This document shows positions 1 to 9,321 of a DNA stretch of 35,535 bases, piece after piece (the stretch's first letter is position 1; every line of letters begins with the position of its first letter). The position numbers were made by a program, and so were the translations under genes. Location of the stretch: assembly GCA_944389655.1 (NCBI GenBank), contig CALXND010000010.1:1-35535 (forward strand), in the 5' to 3' direction. The notes below the pieces were generated by a model, which worked only from the letters and a program-made list of their open reading frames with translations, did not search any database and was not told where the DNA came from. Source of the DNA: an uncultured Clostridia bacterium (lineage in GTDB: Bacteria; Bacillota; Clostridia; TANB77; CAG-508).

Positions 1-31
1 TATCATTGTTAAATAATATTATCTTCGCCAC
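1..31 (-). CDS. 5' end of a gene running off the left edge
   Basis: A GTG codon at 31-29 follows a full AGGAGG at 44-39 (minus strand) with a 7-nt gap, an ideal ribosome binding site. The readable peptide is MAKIILFNND, after which the window ends. Ten residues are too few to name a family. It is the gene downstream of the esterase on the same strand, separated by a probable terminator, so it is likely a separate transcription unit. Confidence 0.5.
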   Translation of the reverse strand, partial: MAKIILFNND

Positions 32-207
32 TTTCTCTCCTCCTAATACATAATTAATATATTATATGTTTTTTAGAAGGATCTGTTACGTTTACGCGAA
101 ATTAATGATCATTCATTAATTGCAGAAATCATAAAATATCTTACATTCTCAAGTTCTCTCCATTTTTGAATTTTATAATCTTTTACATCTACATTTTGGC
201 CATAATA

Positions 208-258
208 AAATAATCCTTTCATGTATGCTATTGTTTATGTACTATGAAAGAATTATTT
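208..258 (-). terminator. Probable terminator of the sortase/esterase unit
   Basis: Positions 208-222 pair with 244-258 (15 positions, one G-T wobble), with a 21-nt loop that can itself pair partly. The stem is very AT-rich and is followed by T-rich sequence on both strands, so it could work in either direction. It lies 22 nt past the stop codon of the esterase gene. Confidence 0.5.
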
Positions 259-279
259 TTTGTTACTATTTATTCAAAC

Positions 280-2634
280 TTAGTAATTCCATTTCTTGTA
301 TTTTATAAAACAGATAATAGATATTATGCAAGTAAGACAAATTGCTGGAAGTAATATTAAGTTTTTATTCATGCCTGTTTGTGGGATTTTTCCATTTGCA
401 CTAGTATTATCTTCTTTATTTTCTGTTGGTTTAATATTTAACTGTGTTTCTTCTTTGTCTAGTTCAATATTTATATCTGAATTATTATTATCACTTTGAT
501 TATTGTCTATGTTTGGAGCTTCGTCATCATTTGGATTGTCATCTATGTCTGGAGCTTCGTCATCATTTGGATTGTCATCTATGTCTGGATCTTCATCATC
601 ATTTGGATTGTCATCTATGTCTGGATCTTCATCGTCATTTGGATTATCATCTATGTCCGGATCTTCTGTGTCTTCTTTTATTTCAAATTGTTTTGTTAGA
701 TTTCCTTCATAGTTTCCTATTCCTTCTATTGTAACTATTGCTGTCCCTATATTTACATTGTCAGAATACCTTAGTATATAGTCCCTATTTTCGGTCAAGA
801 TTGTTTCTCCATCTTTTAGTTCTACTTTCGGTCTTTTTTCTTTCCCATCATATATATAGTTTGTTGTTTGTAAACTAGCTACCATACCAGATATATTTTT
901 AGGAGCTATTTTTACGTGTGCGCTTCCTCTTTTAGTTGTATAGCCTTCTGCCGTAACTTCATAATAAACTGTATAATCACCGCTATTTATAAATTCTGGA
1001 GATATTGCTTCATTATAAATTCCCTCATTCTCACCATATTTTACTATAGCCTTGCCCATTGGCTTTTTTACATCTATACTTATTCCATGACTTTTTCCGT
1101 CATATATTCCATTATATTCTTTTACATTAATTTCGATTTGAGCTTCTTTTATATTATATGGTATATTTATACTTCCTGTATAAATACCTTGTCCTGTTAT
1201 TTTTACTATGGCTGTTCCAACATTAACATTATTTTGATATTCTACTGTATAGTCTACTCCATTTGTTAAAATGTTATTTTCATCTTTTACTATTACTTTT
1301 GGTATCTTTCCTGTTCCATCATATATATAGTCATTTTGTTCAAGTAAAATTTCTAGTTCAGATACATCTTTTCTTATTGCATTATACATGTTATTTGCTG
1401 TTTCTCTACCAATTTGAGCAAGAGTCGCTGAAGTATAATGAAATAAATTATTGCCATTTCCATCCCCTACAATTAACTTTGAATGTTCAAGAGCAGTATT
1501 ATAATCTAGTCCCTTCATGTTTTCTTTGTAACTATACTCTGTTGTGTTATTATAATCTTCTTCTCCTGGAACATAATGTTTAAATGGATAATCTGTTCCT
1601 AAAAAAACATCTGGATCTTCATTTATTAATTCTGTTTGTGCTTGATTAACAGATTTTACTCCTAAAGCAAATGATTCTCCATTATATATTCCAGATTGGA
1701 ATCCTGTCAATACTATAGCACCTTTATTTATTCCTAAATCTTGTTTTAATTGTTCCTTTATTTTTTTAAAATCTTCTTTATATTTAGGTATAATACTTTG
1801 ACTATTAGCTCCTGCTTCATTTTCACCTTGGAACATTACAAAAAATCTATTGCCTATTTTTAGATTGTTACTTTCCAAATATCTAATTGCCGCCAAGTAT
1901 TTATTTGACATTCCTGCATATAAATTAATATTTGTACCATATGAGTCTTGATATATAACTCCTGGCACAAAATGTTCTAGTGGTTGTCCTCCATAAGCAG
2001 CACTCACACAAACTACTTTATGCCCTGTTTTTTCATAATATTGTTTTGCAAATTCATTTATCATATTAGTTCCGTATGCATTACTAAACGAATAACTTTT
2101 ATCATTTATCCAACTAGGTCTGTCATTACTCCAGACTCCATAAAATTTATATTTTGTATAATCATAATATAATAGTTCACCATTAAATTTTTTTGTATCA
2201 ACATCTGCTCCATTTACAGTATAACCATCTGATTCTAAGTCTGATAAATCTTATAATGAATTATCCAAAACATGATATTCGTACACTGTATTGGGTTGAA
2301 CATCTGTTACAGTATAGTTAGTAAGCCAACTTAAGTTGATAATATCTTCGTCAATATCTGTGTTTTTTGAATAAGTTCTAACAGTTTCACTATTGTCTAA
2401 TTGATATCTAGTTTCTATTCCTTCACTCATGCTCCCAGACATATTTGATTGTCCAAAAAATAGTATAACATCGTAAACATCTTCTGAGCTTTCTGACTGT
2501 TTAGCTGAAAATGTCGATGCTTCTGCTTTTGTTTTTACTTCATTGGTCTTAACCCTATTAGCATTATATAATATAAAAATTGTTATAAGTAATAATACAG
2601 TAAAAATGACTTTTAACACCTTTTTAGTTTTCAT
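280..2634 (-). pseudogene. Sortase-anchored SGNH/sialate-esterase-like surface protein with in-frame stop
   Basis: This is one reading frame of 785 codons broken by a single TAA at 2253-2251. The frame stays open and homologous on both sides, so it is one gene, not two. Before the stop come a signal peptide (about residues 1-27) and the esterase block I motif FFGQSNMSG with the nucleophile Ser. After it come further esterase blocks (AAYGG, QGENEAG) and a C-terminal catalytic region with LFHYTSA (candidate His). Then follow three YDG/Ig-like domains (each with a YIYDG- or GIYDG-like motif), an acidic repeat (DPDIDDNPNDDE), and an IPQTG sorting motif, hydrophobic segment and basic tail. Family knowledge suggests a wall-anchored carbohydrate O-acetylesterase; the substrate cannot be told. 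It starts 35 nt after the sortase, so the two form one operon. The stop may be real decay or a sequencing error. Confidence 0.8.
521..664. repeat. Four 36-bp tandem repeats (acidic spacer)
   Basis: Units lie at 521-556, 557-592, 593-628 and 629-664. A degenerate copy lies at 485-520. On the minus strand each unit encodes 12 residues of the type DPDIDDNPNDDE. The copies differ by a few third-position and conservative changes (E/A before the P). This is the wall-spanning spacer between the Ig-like domains and the IPQTG anchor. Tandem repeats of this kind vary in copy number between strains. Confidence 0.9.
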
Positions 2635-2668
2635 TTGTTAAGCCCCCTTTATTTTGTAAGTAATATTT

Positions 2669-3391
2669 TTATACTTCTCTACATTTTACAACTAGTCTTT
2701 GTGTTCCATAATTTGTACATGTAATTAAAGTTACTTCTCTAAAAGGTAAATCTCTACCATCTTTAGTTCTTTGGCTAGTACAGCTTGTATCTGTTGGCTC
2801 TACTACATATTTGTCATAAACTGCATACTCTATTGTTCTTCCGCTTAAATCTTCTATTTCTATTTTATCTCCATATTCTAGTTCATTTAATCTACCAAAC
2901 ATTTTACCATTTCTATAATTATGACCTACTATACAGTAATTGCCTATTTCGTTTGGTTTTAAATAATCTGGCCAGTATTTATTTACTGATATTTCTAATA
3001 ATTCATCCGATGTTTCTGATAAAATTGGGTAACTTATATCTATTTTAGGAATAGTCACAAAACCATCTATTGAGTAATCTACATCTCCAATTTGTGTACT
3101 TCCTGTAATTTCATTTGTATTAACTTCTGCTTGATTTGCCTCTTCTTCACTTAAAACTATTATTATTGCATCATTATCTGATTTTTTAGTAGTATTATCA
3201 CTTTTTACTTGTGATAATATTTCTTGGGATACTTGTTCACTTTTATTTCTGTCATATTCTGCATATATATAATAAGAAGATAGTAAAAACACTAAAAGAA
3301 TTGATATAAAAAACATAATTTTATATGCTCTTCTTTTTCGTTTTAATCCTGGTGTTACATATAACTTTTCTGTTACTAAAATTTGATTCAT
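2669..3391 (-). CDS. Sortase (transpeptidase, TLITC signature)
   Basis: A 240-residue membrane-anchored transpeptidase that attaches surface proteins to peptidoglycan. It has a basic N-terminus, one membrane segment (about residues 24-44 from the chosen start), a charged linker, and a C-terminal sortase fold. The catalytic His is in IVGHNYRNG, the catalytic Cys in TLITCTN, and the Arg in QRLVVKCR. The ATG at 3391 is preferred over an upstream TTG (3433) because AGGAGG sits 8 nt before it. The next gene encodes an IPQTG-tailed protein and is probably its substrate. The short catalytic domain and GHNY..G..FG motif suggest a class D-like sortase, but I cannot fix the class without alignment. Confidence 0.88.
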   Translation of the reverse strand: MNQILVTEKLYVTPGLKRKRRAYKIMFFISILLVFLLSSYYIYAEYDRNKSEQVSQEILSQVKSDNTTKKSDNDAIIIVLSEEEANQAEVNTNEITGSTQIGDVDYSIDGFVTIPKIDISYPILSETSDELLEISVNKYWPDYLKPNEIGNYCIVGHNYRNGKMFGRLNELEYGDKIEIEDLSGRTIEYAVYDKYVVEPTDTSCTSQRTKDGRDLPFREVTLITCTNYGTQRLVVKCREV

Positions 3392-3450
3392 TTTACTATC
3401 CTCCTCTCTGCTAATTTTATTTTTCCTTTCCAAAGCACATTTACATAATA

Positions 3451-3479
3451 ATTATATCACAAATTTTGTTCTATTTCAA
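3451..3479 (-). promoter_or_regulatory. Sigma-A promoter of the sortase operon
   Basis: On the minus strand, TTGAAA (3479-3474), a 17-bp spacer and TATAAT (3456-3451) with an upstream TG extended element. An 8-bp inverted repeat (3473-3480 / 3486-3493, loop 5) covers the -35 box and could be an operator; that role is inferred. Confidence 0.75.
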
Positions 3480-3612
3480 TTTAAAATTGAAATTATTTTA
3501 TTTAAGCGTTACAAGATAATGGTTTGAATGATGTTTTATTCATAAAAGAAGGTATATATTATTATTACATTAAATACCATTATCCTGCAATTTATGTATA
3601 ATGATTTAACAA

Positions 3613-4479
3613 TTAAAAAGCAATGTATTTTTCTATTAAGTCTGTAAGTTCAGCAAACTGCTGTGTTGTTAATTTTTCTCCTCGTATATCCACTGATAAA
3701 TTCATTTCTTCTATAATTTTTTTTGCCATCTCTTTATTTTTTACTATACCTGAATTAGTAAGCCCATTTAATAAAGTTTTTCTTCTCTGCATAAAGCTTG
3801 CCTTTATCACTTTAAAGAATAAGTCTTTGTTTTTTACTTGTATTTGAGGTTTTTCTCTAATTTTTAAATATATTACTTCTGAATCTACTTCTGGTGAAGG
3901 TAAAAAGCATTCTTTGCTTACAAACATTAAATTTTTAGCTTGAGCATAATAATCCACACTGTATGTTATTGCTCCTGATAATTTATCTCCAGGTCTTGCT
4001 GTTATTCTATCCGCTACTTCCTTTTGCACCATTACTGTTATGGATACTATATCAAGATTATCTTCCAATAGCTTCATAATAATTGGTGTTGTAATATAAT
4101 ATGGCAGGTTAGCAACAATTTTTACATTTGAAAGCTCCTCTTTACTTTTAGAAATTAGTTCTTTTAAATTTACTTTTAGTATATCTTCGTGAAGAAGGCT
4201 AAAATTATCATATAGTTTAAATCTATAATTTAAAATTTTTATCATTCTGTCATCTAATTCTATAGCAATAACTTTTCCTGCATGTTCTAGAAGTTTTGCT
4301 GTAAGGGTTCCTAATCCAGGACCTATTTCTATAACTAAATCATCTTTTTGTATGTTGCTTTTATCTATGATTTGATTTATAACATTATAATCTATTAAGA
4401 AATTTTGACCCAATTTTTTATTGGCAGAAATTTTATATTTGCTTAGTATATATTTTGTTTCTTCTAAAACACTATTCAT
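3613..4479 (-). CDS. rsmA: 16S rRNA (adenine-1518/1519-N6)-dimethyltransferase RsmA (KsgA)
   Basis: 288 residues, the family's usual length. It dimethylates two adjacent adenines in the 3'-terminal helix of 16S rRNA using SAM, late in 30S assembly. Motifs in order: KKLGQNFLID near the N-terminus, the SAM-binding VIEIGPGLGTLT, an acidic EL/D motif II (IAIELDD), and the catalytic NLPYYITTPI. The C-terminal helical domain is complete (FMQRRKTL). The ATG is preceded only by a weak AAAAGGA. It stands alone between the sortase operon and the PBP on the same strand; the 308-nt upstream spacer is described separately. Confidence 0.96.
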   Translation of the reverse strand: MNSVLEETKYILSKYKISANKKLGQNFLIDYNVINQIIDKSNIQKDDLVIEIGPGLGTLTAKLLEHAGKVIAIELDDRMIKILNYRFKLYDNFSLLHEDILKVNLKELISKSKEELSNVKIVANLPYYITTPIIMKLLEDNLDIVSITVMVQKEVADRITARPGDKLSGAITYSVDYYAQAKNLMFVSKECFLPSPEVDSEVIYLKIREKPQIQVKNKDLFFKVIKASFMQRRKTLLNGLTNSGIVKNKEMAKKIIEEMNLSVDIRGEKLTTQQFAELTDLIEKYIAF

Positions 4480-4787
4480 TTTAGTTACAATCCTTTTCGT
4501 ATTTTTTATATACTCTAACCTGCTTTTTGTTAGAACAATATCGGTTTTTTTATATTTTTCCTCTGTTTATAACATTTTACCCCCGTGTTTCTTGTTCACG
4601 TAGCAAATTTTACGTATGTAGAATTTTGTGCATTTGGAGTAGCCGTTCTAGCAAATGGAAGATCTTGATTTTTCCCATACAGTAAGAACAATGCATGCTT
4701 TACATTTTACCAATTCTTTATTCTCATATTTTCTATATTAAGTATTTTTCTGTTACTTAATAATATTTCATGTTATCTATAGCAAGT
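4480..4787 (-). other. 308-nt spacer between pbp and rsmA; possible 31-codon ORF
   Basis: No established gene. On the minus strand a TTG at 4691 opens a 31-codon frame ending with TGA at 4596. Its peptide contains PFARTATPNAQNSTYVKFAT and is less biased than the AT-rich surroundings. After the TGA the same frame stays open into rsmA. No good ribosome binding site precedes the TTG, so it may be a gene remnant or a dispersed repeat. The segment can form a small hairpin (4631-4636 / 4652-4657). A 9-bp hairpin just past the PBP stop (4736-4744 / 4754-4762) is a weak terminator candidate. Confidence 0.3.
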
Positions 4788-7073
4788 TTACTCGTCTATT
4801 TCTTCTTGCAGAACTATATTTATAACTGTTCCTTCCTCAACTGATGTTCCAGCAGTAACATCTTGGCTAATTACTTTTCCTTTTCCACTATATTTAATAT
4901 TTAGATTCTTATTTTTTAACGCTACTTTTGCTTCTGATAGGCTCATTCCTTTTAAGTTAGGTACTGTTTGTGATACTCTTGTATCGCTTTCTTCGGAATA
5001 TAATTTTACTATTGCATTTTCCATTAGTTTTGTTCCTGCTACTGGCATTTGGCTACTAACAATGTCATCTTCATTTCCTGATATTTCACAATTGAATCCT
5101 TGTTTTTCTATTATTTTCTTTGCCTCTGCCATAGTCTTATTTTTAACATTAGATAAAGTAATTAAGTCTCCTTCTGTTTCACTATCTGTTGTGTCTGATT
5201 GTATTCCAAGGTATGGTAATACTTCTTTTAAAATGTTTGCAACCACTGGTCCTGCTAATGTGCTACCACTATGAATGTCTCCTTCTGGTCCGTATAGTGT
5301 TACAAGTACTACTACCTCTGGGCTTTCAACAGGTGATATTCCTGCAAATGATGCTACATAATATGAATTTTCGTCTGAATAATCTGGTTCAGATGTTCCT
5401 GTTTTTCCTGCTACACTATACCCTTTTACTTGAGCATATTTACCTGTACCGCTTTCTACTACTGACTCTAGCATATCTAGTAAAGTTTCTGAAGTTTCTT
5501 TAGATATTACTTGTCTTACTTCTTCTGGCTCTATTGTAGTTATTGCACCTGTGTCTGTATTTTTTATTTCTTTTGCAATACGTGGTTTCATAAGTACTCC
5601 ATCGTTTGCTACTGCTGAAATTGCAGTTATCATTTGAAGTGGAGTTACTCTAAATCTTTGTCCAAATGACATTGTTGCAAGTTCTACACTTTTAACATCA
5701 TTTAAGTCCCAAAACATTCCTGTTCTTTCTCCAGAGCTTCCAGAATCTCCAATGTCTGCAAATCCTGTTGTATTGAAGAAACCAAATGCATCATAATATC
5801 TATATAATGTAGCTGCTCCTATTTTTTTGCCTAATTGCATAAATGCTGGATTGCATGAATATTCCAATGCTTCTCTTAAGCTTAATTTGCCATGACCAGA
5901 TTTATCCGAACAACTTATTTTAATTCCTGATACTTTTTCATATCCTTTACATGTAAATACATTTGGTTCATCTGGCTCTACTAAGTCTTCTTCTAATCCT
6001 GCTGCTGCAGTAATTATTTTAAATACCGAACCTGGTTCATATGTAGAGGTTATAGCTCTATTGTTCCATGTTTCTTGTAATTTTGCATACTGCTCTTCGT
6101 CAGACATCTTTTTCCAATCTTTTTCTGAAATGTAGTCTAATGTGTATGGATTATTTAAGTTATAGTCTGGATATGTTGCCATAGCTAGTATATCACCATT
6201 ATTTGGATTCATAATAATTACGTTTCCACCATCTTTATATTCATTTTCCTCGCATGCCTGCTTTAAATACTTTTCTGCAATTGATTGAATGTTTGCATCT
6301 ATTGTAAGTGTAATATCATTTCCATTTTGTGGAGCTATATATGTACCATTTTCATATGGAATATAGTCTTGAACAGCGTCTTGTGCTGATGTTACCTTTC
6401 CAGGTGTTCCTGTTAATATGCTATCCCATTTTAATTCTAGCCCCCATAACCCTTGATTATCTGTTCCACAAAAGCCTATTAAACTAGAGGCTAAATTGTC
6501 GTATGGATAATACCTTTTTGAATCCTCATCTATATTTATACCACTATATACTTCATTGTCTTTCATCCATTTTTTTAGTTCATCTATTTTGTCATTCTCT
6601 ACTTTTTTTGCAATAGTTACATTGCTAGAAGTACTTGATACTTTTTCTAATGTTTCTTCATAATCTAAATCAAATATTTCTGAAAATGCTTTTGCAACCT
6701 TTTCTTTTAATTCTTTAGTCATAACTTCTTCTACATGTTCATCTTCATTTTCTACCACAATTTTTGTAGGATCAATACTTACAGTATCTACTTGAGCACT
6801 AATTGCTAAGGCTTTTCCTGTTGAATCATATATTGTTCCTCTTTTAGGGCTAATGGTTTTACTTGTAGTAAGCTGTCTATACATTTTTTCTGTTAAATCT
6901 GCCCCCTGCACAAATTGTAGCCAACCTATTCTAATTATCAAAAAGAATAAAACTAAAAAGAAAACTAGTAAAACCCTTCTTAATCTATCGTTTACAGTAT
7001 ATATTTTTCTTGTTTTACTTGCATTTGAATATTTTTTAAATTTATATATTTTTCCTTTTGGTTTTTTATCCAA
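4788..7073 (-). CDS. Class B penicillin-binding protein with two PASTA domains (SpoVD/PBP2x-like)
   Basis: 761 residues. A transpeptidase that cross-links peptidoglycan, anchored by one N-terminal membrane helix (about residues 32-52) with the rest outside the cell. After the helix comes the dimerisation domain (ISPKRGTIYD). The transpeptidase domain has the SxxK motif EPGSVFKI, the SxN motif EYSCNPAF and the KTG motif AGKTGTSEPD. Two C-terminal PASTA domains follow, roughly residues 635-697 and 698-757. The PASTA pair and the sporulation-type neighbours fit SpoVD or a division PBP; sequence alone does not separate them. It is not in a dcw cluster. The start is TTG behind AGGTG with a short spacer, and the leader holds two hairpins. 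Confidence 0.92.
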   Translation of the reverse strand: MDKKPKGKIYKFKKYSNASKTRKIYTVNDRLRRVLLVFFLVLFFLIIRIGWLQFVQGADLTEKMYRQLTTSKTISPKRGTIYDSTGKALAISAQVDTVSIDPTKIVVENEDEHVEEVMTKELKEKVAKAFSEIFDLDYEETLEKVSSTSSNVTIAKKVENDKIDELKKWMKDNEVYSGINIDEDSKRYYPYDNLASSLIGFCGTDNQGLWGLELKWDSILTGTPGKVTSAQDAVQDYIPYENGTYIAPQNGNDITLTIDANIQSIAEKYLKQACEENEYKDGGNVIIMNPNNGDILAMATYPDYNLNNPYTLDYISEKDWKKMSDEEQYAKLQETWNNRAITSTYEPGSVFKIITAAAGLEEDLVEPDEPNVFTCKGYEKVSGIKISCSDKSGHGKLSLREALEYSCNPAFMQLGKKIGAATLYRYYDAFGFFNTTGFADIGDSGSSGERTGMFWDLNDVKSVELATMSFGQRFRVTPLQMITAISAVANDGVLMKPRIAKEIKNTDTGAITTIEPEEVRQVISKETSETLLDMLESVVESGTGKYAQVKGYSVAGKTGTSEPDYSDENSYYVASFAGISPVESPEVVVLVTLYGPEGDIHSGSTLAGPVVANILKEVLPYLGIQSDTTDSETEGDLITLSNVKNKTMAEAKKIIEKQGFNCEISGNEDDIVSSQMPVAGTKLMENAIVKLYSEESDTRVSQTVPNLKGMSLSEAKVALKNKNLNIKYSGKGKVISQDVTAGTSVEEGTVINIVLQEEIDE

Positions 7074-7100
7074 TTTTACACCTGCTTTTCATTAGATTTT

Positions 7101-7229
7101 GAACAATAGTGGGCTTTTATCGTTCTCTGCTCCTTCAGATTTAAGTTTCTGCCTGCAAGGATGAAATTTTAAAAGCAATAGCAATTTTAGCTATTTAAGT
7201 TATAGGAAACCATATCCCCTATAACTTAA
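7101..7229 (-). promoter_or_regulatory. Structured leader of the PBP gene
   Basis: Two hairpins lie between the ftsH terminator and the PBP start. The first is a perfect 12-bp stem (7195-7206 / 7218-7229, loop 11). The second is an 8-bp stem with one wobble (7101-7108 / 7118-7125), 28 nt before the TTG. Neither is followed by a clear T-run on the minus strand, so they look more like a structured 5' leader than simple terminators. I see no motif of a known riboswitch or T-box. Function is unknown. Confidence 0.4.
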
Positions 7230-7268
7230 AATCCCCCTATTGTATGGTAATATTTTATATTAGGTTAC

Positions 7269-7305
7269 AAAAAAAATCAAGTAAATTTTGTAATTTACTT
7301 GATTT
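7269..7305 (-). terminator. Rho-independent terminator of ftsH
   Basis: A perfect 14-bp stem (7274-7287 / 7292-7305) with a 4-nt loop, followed on the minus strand by a run of T residues. It starts 29 nt past the ftsH stop. Confidence 0.88.
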
Positions 7306-7333
7306 ATAGGTTACGAATAGTTACAATTCACCT

Positions 7334-9139
7334 CTAGCTATTAAAAATTGCATCAAATTCTTCGCCATCAATTTTTTCTTTTTCAAGTAGAACACCTGCT
7401 ACGCTGTGTAGTTTATCTATGTGCTCTCTTAAAATTGACTCTGCTTTACTGTACGCTGCATCTATAATTGATTTTACTTCTTCATCTATAATTCCTGCTG
7501 TTTCTTCTGAGTATTCTTTTGATTGCGCAAAATCTCTTCCTAAAAATACTTCTTCTTGATTTTGTCCAAGAGTTATAGTTCCTACTCTATCGCTCATTCC
7601 ATATTTTGTTACCATAGCTCTTGCAATTTTTGTTGCTCTTTCTATATCATTACTTGCACCTGTAGATATATCATCTAATATTAATTTTTCTGCTACTCTT
7701 CCGCCTAGTAAAGATACTATATTTTCTACCATTTCTGTTCTAGACATGAATGACTTATCTTCTGTTGGTCTATACATTGTATACCCTCCTGCCATTCCTC
7801 TTGGAACAATTGATATTTGATGTACTGGGTCTTGAGTTGGTAAAAATCTGCTAACTACTGCATGACCTGCTTCATGATAAGCAACTAATTTTTGTTCTTT
7901 ATCGCTTCTTACTCTTGTTCTTTTTTCTGGTCCCATTGTTACTTTTACCATTGCATCTTCTATTTCTGCCATTCCTATTTCTCTTAAGTTTCTTCTTGCT
8001 GCTAAAAGTGCTGCTTCATTTAATACGTTTTCTAAGTCTGCTCCAGAAAATCCTGATGTATTTTTTGCTATTGTTTTTAAGTCTACATCTATAGCAAGCT
8101 TTTTCTTTCTACTATGAACATCAAGTATTTGTTCTCTTGCCTTAACATCTGGACTTGATACAACTATTTGTCTATCAAATCTTCCTGGTCTTAATAATGC
8201 TTTATCTAAAACATCTGGTCTATTTGTTGCTGCTAATACTATAACTCCTTCGTTTGCAGAGAATCCATCCATTTCAACTAGCAATTGGTTTAATGTTTGC
8301 TCTCTTTCATCGTGTCCTCCACCAAGTCCTGCACCTCTTTGGCGTCCTACTGCATCAATTTCATCTATGAATATTATACAAGGTGCTTTTTTCTTTGCCT
8401 CATCAAATAGGTCCCTAACTCTTGATGCACCAACACCAACAAACATTTCTACGAAATCGGAACCACTTATTATAAAGAATGGTACTCCTGCTTCTCCTGC
8501 AACTGCTTTTGCAAGTAATGTTTTACCTGTACCTGGTTGGCCTACAAGTAAAACTCCTTTTGGAATTCTTGCACCCATGTCTGTGAATTTTTTAGGATTT
8601 TTTAAGAATTCTACTATTTCTTCTAATTCTTCTTTTTCTTCGTCAACTCCAGCTACATCATCAAATGTTACTTTGTTTTTATCTGTTGGATTCATCATTC
8701 TGGCTCTGCTTTTTCCAAAGGTCATTGTTTTGCTTCCACCGTTACCTTGGTTTCCTGTCATGAACATAAACCAGAATATTAAGAATATTATTAATATTCC
8801 AAATGGTGTAAGTAAACTTAAAATAAACATAAATACAGATTCAGATTCTTCTGTTACTTTTATATTACCTGCCTTCATGCTCTCCTGTAAGTTTTCCATT
8901 AAATTGTCAATACTTGGTATGTTTACTTGTTTTACAAAGTTCTCATCTTTTAGTTTTACTTCTGCTGTGCTTCCATCTGATGAAATTTGTATTTCAGAAA
9001 CCTCTCCAGCTTCTATTTTCCCTACAAGTTCTGAATATGCAAGTTTGCTATTACTATTGTCTAAAATAGATGTTAACAGTACAATAAAAATTATTCCTAT
9101 TATTAGCCACATTGCTAAGGTTTTTATTCCACTTTTCAA
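7334..9139 (-). CDS. ftsH: ATP-dependent zinc metalloprotease FtsH
   Basis: 601 residues, membrane-bound AAA+ protease that degrades misfolded and regulatory proteins. Two transmembrane helices (about 9-26 and 102-124) flank a small extracytoplasmic domain. The AAA module has Walker A GQPGTGKT, Walker B IIFIDEID and the second region of homology [19 protein letters not shown]. The zinc protease motif is YHEAGHAV. The start is TTG behind a perfect GAGGAGG with a 9-nt gap. It has its own strong promoter upstream and terminator downstream, so it can be expressed independently of tilS. The common hpt gene between tilS and ftsH is absent here. Confidence 0.97.
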   Translation of the reverse strand: MKSGIKTLAMWLIIGIIFIVLLTSILDNSNSKLAYSELVGKIEAGEVSEIQISSDGSTAEVKLKDENFVKQVNIPSIDNLMENLQESMKAGNIKVTEESESVFMFILSLLTPFGILIIFLIFWFMFMTGNQGNGGSKTMTFGKSRARMMNPTDKNKVTFDDVAGVDEEKEELEEIVEFLKNPKKFTDMGARIPKGVLLVGQPGTGKTLLAKAVAGEAGVPFFIISGSDFVEMFVGVGASRVRDLFDEAKKKAPCIIFIDEIDAVGRQRGAGLGGGHDEREQTLNQLLVEMDGFSANEGVIVLAATNRPDVLDKALLRPGRFDRQIVVSSPDVKAREQILDVHSRKKKLAIDVDLKTIAKNTSGFSGADLENVLNEAALLAARRNLREIGMAEIEDAMVKVTMGPEKRTRVRSDKEQKLVAYHEAGHAVVSRFLPTQDPVHQISIVPRGMAGGYTMYRPTEDKSFMSRTEMVENIVSLLGGRVAEKLILDDISTGASNDIERATKIARAMVTKYGMSDRVGTITLGQNQEEVFLGRDFAQSKEYSEETAGIIDEEVKSIIDAAYSKAESILREHIDKLHSVAGVLLEKEKIDGEEFDAIFNS

Positions 9140-9253
9140 ATTTATATTTCCTCCTCTTTGTTAAAAATTTATTCACAGTTTTTAGTTATATGAAATTGCT
9201 CTTTAATTCTATAACCTAAAACTGCGGATATATTAACAAAATATTACCTTTGA

Positions 9254-9282
9254 ACTATAACACATATATTTACTTATTTCAA
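9254..9282 (-). promoter_or_regulatory. Sigma-A promoter of ftsH
   Basis: On the minus strand TTGAAA (9282-9277), a 17-bp spacer and TATAGT (9259-9254) with a TG extended element. The initiation site would be about 110 nt upstream of the ftsH TTG, leaving a moderately long leader. Confidence 0.75.
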
Positions 9283-9321
9283 GGCTTTTGTAAAAAGTTT
9301 TTTGAAGGCATAAATTATTTA

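Noticed and set aside
521-664. CRISPR array
   Set aside because: The 36-bp units are directly adjacent with no unique spacers and encode an in-frame 12-residue protein repeat.
503-712. Plus-strand Ser/Gly-rich open frame
   Set aside because: Shadow of the minus-strand acidic repeat.
2251-2253. Stop-codon reassignment (TAA read as sense)
   Set aside because: Neighbouring genes end with TAA at the expected places.
7101-7229. T-box or known riboswitch before the PBP gene
   Set aside because: No T-box sequence or recognised riboswitch core was found.
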